A DNA stretch of 26,470 bases from CAZTCJ01 sp964612085 (GTDB lineage: Bacteria; Pseudomonadota; Alphaproteobacteria; JAJFIK01), in NCBI GenBank assembly GCA_964612085.1, contig CAZTCJ010000053.1, positions 1 to 26,470 on the forward strand, given 5' to 3'. Below the pieces are notes generated by a model. The model saw nothing but the letters and a program-made list of their open reading frames with translations. It did no database searches and was not told where the DNA came from. The position numbers and the translations under genes are program-made. This document shows positions 23,658-26,470 of this stretch, piece after piece; positions within the stretch are counted from its first letter, which is position 1; every line of letters begins with the position of its first letter.

Positions 23658-24097
23658 GTACGGAGATACTGCGCGCGGGACTGTTCGATCACGGCCCGCG
23701 TCTTTTCCCATAAGGACAGTTCTTTGAGCCGGGCGGGCGGCATCCAGGCGGCGTCATGCTCATCGTCCCCGGCCACGGGCTCGCCCGAGCGCCATTCCGC
23801 CGTGTAATCGATCAGCGTGTAGTGATACTGCACCCGGCCTTCGTCGTCGTGAATGATCGAATCGAGCGCCGTCAGCAGACCGATAATCTCGATCTCGACG
23901 CCGGTTTCCTCGCGCACCTCGCGGATCAACGCCTCTTCCAAGGTTTCGCCGGTTTCCTGGGCACCGCCTGGCAAGGTCCAATGGCCTTCGCGGGGCGGCT
24001 TGGCCCGGCGGATCATCAGCACATCCTCGCCCCGCCAGACGACGGCCCCGACGGCCACGAAGGGGCGGGCGGGATAAGCCCGGGAGATATCAGCCAT
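23633..24097 (-). CDS. Nudix hydrolase
   Basis: A 154-residue protein with a complete Nudix box: Gly45-x5-Glu51-x7-Arg59-Glu60-Val-x-Glu63-Glu64-x-Gly66-Val67 (GAQETGETLEEALIREVREE and on), which binds the catalytic metal and cleaves a nucleoside diphosphate linked to another group. HWTLPGG just before the box is typical of the ADP-ribose / MutT-like branch, but the substrate cannot be told. The ATG has GAGGAG 5 nt upstream, and starts 8 bp after the MeaB gene ends. Its 3' end overlaps the terminator stem of the convergent gene. Confidence 0.92.
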   Translation of the reverse strand: MADISRAYPARPFVAVGAVVWRGEDVLMIRRAKPPREGHWTLPGGAQETGETLEEALIREVREETGVEIEIIGLLTALDSIIHDDEGRVQYHYTLIDYTAEWRSGEPVAGDDEHDAAWMPPARLKELSLWEKTRAVIEQSRAQYLRTKTKGHTA

Positions 24098-24105
24098 GGC
24101 GCTCC

Positions 24106-25110
24106 TCACTCCCGCCCGGCAGATCCGGCGCCGAACGCCTCGATCAGCAGGGTCACGGCGCGCGACGGCGGCAAGGTGCCGCTTTCCACTTCCGCCTCCA
24201 TGCGCGGCAGCAAGGCCCTGACGCTCTCATGAGTACTCAACATGCGGAACAGACGATGCTCCAGCATGGACCACATCCAGCGCACCAGTTGCTGGCGGCG
24301 TTTGGCGGGCAACTCACCGCTTTCGGTCAAGGCCTTGCGATGGGCCAGAACGGTGTCCCAGATCCGGTCGAGGCCTTCGCCCTTCAGCGCACTGCAGGTC
24401 TCAACGGGCACGGACCAGTTCTCACTCATGGGCCGGACGATCCGGAGCGCCGAGACATAATCGCGCGCGGCCGCCTCGGCCCGTTCCTTCAAGGGGCCGT
24501 CCGCCTTGTTGACCGCGATCATATCGGCCAGTTCCAGAACGCCTTTCTTGAGGCCCTGCAACTCGTCGCCCGCATCGCTCAAGGCCAGGACCAGAAAGAA
24601 ATCCACCATGTCGGCCACCACCGTTTCCGACTGGCCGACACCGACGGTCTCCACAAGAATCACATCGAAGCCCGCCGCCTCGCAAAAGGCCATGCTCTCG
24701 CGCGTCTTGCGCGCCACGCCGCCGAGGGTGCCGGATGTGGGGGACGGACGAATAAAGGCGTTGGGGTCATGACCCAAACGCTGCATGCGCGTCTTGTCCC
24801 CCAGAATACTGCCGCCCGTGCGCGAGGACGTGGGATCGACGGTGAGCACCGCCACTTTTTTGCCCATGGCCGTCAGCATGGAGCCGAACGCCTCGATAAA
24901 GGTGCTCTTGCCTACACCCGGCACGCCCGTCACGCCGATGCGTACAGCCCCGCCGGTCGCGGACCAGATCCGCTGCAACAGATCCTCGGCCAGGGCCTGA
25001 TGCTCCGGTTTCGTCGATTCGACAAGCGTGATGGCGCGGGCCAGCAAGGCCCTGTCCCCGGCGCGTATGCCCGCTTCGAGACCGTCTACGCTGAGTTCCG
25101 ACCGCGCCAC
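24106..25110 (-). CDS. meaB: Methylmalonyl-CoA mutase-associated GTPase MeaB
   Basis: A 334-residue G3E-type GTPase that protects methylmalonyl-CoA mutase and gates its B12 cofactor. Walker A is GVPGVGKST (62-70). The next motifs are VLTVDPTSSRTGGSILGDKT, LVETVGVGQSE (Walker B and switch region), the base-recognition NKAD, and the C-terminal helix region. Start choice: the frame begins with GTG 25125 overlapping the mutase stop. GTG 25110 has GAGGAG 7 nt upstream and is preferred. The mutase gene ends 11 bp upstream, so the two are co-transcribed, as expected for partners. The Nudix gene follows. Confidence 0.94.
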   Translation of the reverse strand: MARSELSVDGLEAGIRAGDRALLARAITLVESTKPEHQALAEDLLQRIWSATGGAVRIGVTGVPGVGKSTFIEAFGSMLTAMGKKVAVLTVDPTSSRTGGSILGDKTRMQRLGHDPNAFIRPSPTSGTLGGVARKTRESMAFCEAAGFDVILVETVGVGQSETVVADMVDFFLVLALSDAGDELQGLKKGVLELADMIAVNKADGPLKERAEAAARDYVSALRIVRPMSENWSVPVETCSALKGEGLDRIWDTVLAHRKALTESGELPAKRRQQLVRWMWSMLEHRLFRMLSTHESVRALLPRMEAEVESGTLPPSRAVTLLIEAFGAGSAGRE

Positions 25111-25121
25111 GGCAGCGCTCC

Positions 25122-26470
25122 TCACGCGTCAGGGGCGGGATGCCCCAAGGATGTATTAAGTTTCTTGATAAGATCGATGGCGGCTTCAGCAACCACGGTG
25201 CCTGGCGGAAAGATCGCCTGGGCGCCCGCTTCATAAAGCGCCTCATAATCCTGAGGCGGAATAACACCGCCAACCACGATGAAGATATCGCCGCGCCCCT
25301 GCGCCTCGAGCGCGCTCTTCAGTTCCGGCACCAGTGTCAGATGCCCGGCAGCGAGCGAACTGACGCCCACGATATGGACATCGTTCTCAACCGCCTGGCG
25401 GGCGGCTTCCTCGGGCGTCTGGAACAGCGGGCCCACATCCACGTCGAAGCCCAGATCGGCGAAGGCCGACGCAATCACTTTCTGGCCCCGGTCATGGCCG
25501 TCCTGGCCCATCTTGGCGACGAGAATACGCGGCCGGCGCCCCTCGTCCTCGATGAACCGGTCGATCAGCCTGCGGATTTCCGTCATATGGTCCGAATTGC
25601 TGCCCACTTCGCTCGAATAGATCCCTGATATGGTCCTGATCTGGGCCGTATGGCGCCCGAAAGCGCGCTCCATGGCAAGCGAAATCTCGCCCACCGTTGC
25701 CTTGGCGCGGGCCGCATCGACCGCCAGCGCCAGAAGATTGCCGCTGCCATTGGTTGCCGCCGCGGCGATCGCGTCCAGGGTCAGGACCACGCGGGTCTCG
25801 TCCCGTTCCGCCCTGAGCCGCTTGAGTTTTTCAACCTGCTGGGCGCGCACGGCAGTGTTATCGACTTTCAGTACGTCAATGGCCTCGTCCTCCTGCAGAC
25901 GGTATTTGTTGACGCCGACAATGGTCTGTCGGCCGGAATCGATCCGCGCCTGGGCGCGGGCCGCCGCTTCCTCGATGCGCATCTTGGGAATGCCCGCCTC
26001 GATCGCCTTGGCCATGCCGCCGGAGCGTTCCACCTCCTGGATGTGGGACCAGGCGCGGGCCGCCAGATCGCGGGTCAGGCGCTCCACATAATAACTGCCG
26101 CCCCAAGGATCGATGATCCGGGTGGTGCCAGTTTCCTGAGCGATCAGAAGCTGGGTGTTACGGGCGATCCGGGCACTGAAATCCGTCGGCAGCGCCAGCG
26201 CTTCGTCGAAAGAGTTCGTATGCAGAGATTGGGTGTGGCCTTGGGTCGCCGCCAGCGCCTCGACGCAGGTGCGCATGACGTTGTTGTAAACATCCTGCGC
26301 CGTCAGGCTCCAGCCGGAGGTCTGGCAATGGGTGCGCAAGGACAGGGAGCGCACATTTTTCGGCTCGAACTGGCTGACCAGCTTCGCCCAAAGCAGCCGG
26401 GCCGCGCGCATCTTGGCCACTTCCTTGAAGAAATTCATGCCGATGGCCCAGATGAAGCTCAAGCGCGGCG
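25122..26470 (-). CDS. Methylmalonyl-CoA mutase, C-terminal part (5' end beyond the window)
   Basis: Adenosylcobalamin enzyme converting (R)-methylmalonyl-CoA to succinyl-CoA, the last step of propionyl-CoA catabolism. The frame is open to the right edge, so the N-terminus is missing; roughly 449 residues are visible. They include the end of the catalytic barrel (SFIWAIGMNFFKEVAKMRAA, HCQTSGWSLTAQDVYNN, TTRIIDPWGGSYYVE) and the C-terminal B12-binding domain with AKMGQDGHDRGQKV, where DxHxxG supplies the cobalt ligand His. The B12 domain in the same chain and the sequence fit the ScpA/MutB alpha-subunit type. Its TGA overlaps the frame of meaB. A partner small subunit, if any, would be outside the window. 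Confidence 0.95.
   Translation of the reverse strand, partial: PRLSFIWAIGMNFFKEVAKMRAARLLWAKLVSQFEPKNVRSLSLRTHCQTSGWSLTAQDVYNNVMRTCVEALAATQGHTQSLHTNSFDEALALPTDFSARIARNTQLLIAQETGTTRIIDPWGGSYYVERLTRDLAARAWSHIQEVERSGGMAKAIEAGIPKMRIEEAAARAQARIDSGRQTIVGVNKYRLQEDEAIDVLKVDNTAVRAQQVEKLKRLRAERDETRVVLTLDAIAAAATNGSGNLLALAVDAARAKATVGEISLAMERAFGRHTAQIRTISGIYSSEVGSNSDHMTEIRRLIDRFIEDEGRRPRILVAKMGQDGHDRGQKVIASAFADLGFDVDVGPLFQTPEEAARQAVENDVHIVGVSSLAAGHLTLVPELKSALEAQGRGDIFIVVGGVIPPQDYEALYEAGAQAIFPPGTVVAEAAIDLIKKLNTSLGHPAPDA

Overview
The window is a compact, GC-rich stretch of bacterial chromosome, almost entirely coding. Gene content points to an alphaproteobacterium: an xseB-ispA-dxs-tlyA run, a TIGR02301-type periplasmic protein, a large FadE5/DmdC-type acyl-CoA dehydrogenase, an HSDL2-like SDR, and a methylmalonyl-CoA mutase/MeaB pair. 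The order within the class cannot be fixed from the sequence. I see no rRNA, tRNA, insertion sequence, CRISPR array, phage gene or clear sign of recent transfer. It reads as core chromosome.

Layout. Left edge, + strand: fabI (start probably off the edge), aroC and a small two-span membrane protein. From about 12.4 kb down to 2.65 kb on the - strand lies a long collinear series: HSDL2-like SDR, VTT/DedA membrane protein, HDAC-family deacetylase, histidine phosphatase, xseB, an IspA-like protein, dxs, tlyA, a TrmA/RlmD-type RNA methyltransferase and another SAM methyltransferase. It ends in a hairpin with a T-tract. Next come a + strand lipoprotein with an alpha/beta-hydrolase domain, then - strand YbjQ, a small membrane protein and a metallo-beta-lactamase-fold hydrolase. 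A perfect 16-bp palindrome lies between this hydrolase gene and a divergent HCCA-isomerase/DsbA-like gene, which is followed by an overlapping membrane-protein gene. From 16.5 kb on: an acyl-CoA dehydrogenase (-), a Sua5-type threonylcarbamoyl-AMP synthase overlapping a FAD-linked 2-hydroxyacid dehydrogenase (+), a TIGR02301 protein (-), and an SDR plus nitronate-monooxygenase-like pair (-). An orphan basic 119-aa protein follows, with its own leader and terminator (+). The right end is a - strand operon of methylmalonyl-CoA mutase (cut by the edge), MeaB and a Nudix hydrolase.

How the genes fit together. Dxs opens the MEP isoprenoid pathway. The gene beside it occupies the usual farnesyl-diphosphate-synthase position, but the encoded protein has lost the whole first aspartate-rich motif and the G-K-R substrate motif, while keeping the second aspartate motif and the rest of the fold. 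This is the most unusual thing in the window: an IspA-fold protein that should not be able to make prenyl diphosphates, kept intact in the operon. The acyl-CoA dehydrogenase, mutase/MeaB and FAD oxidase suggest fatty-acid, propionate and hydroxyacid catabolism. The rest is largely housekeeping: fatty acid and chorismate synthesis, and RNA modification.
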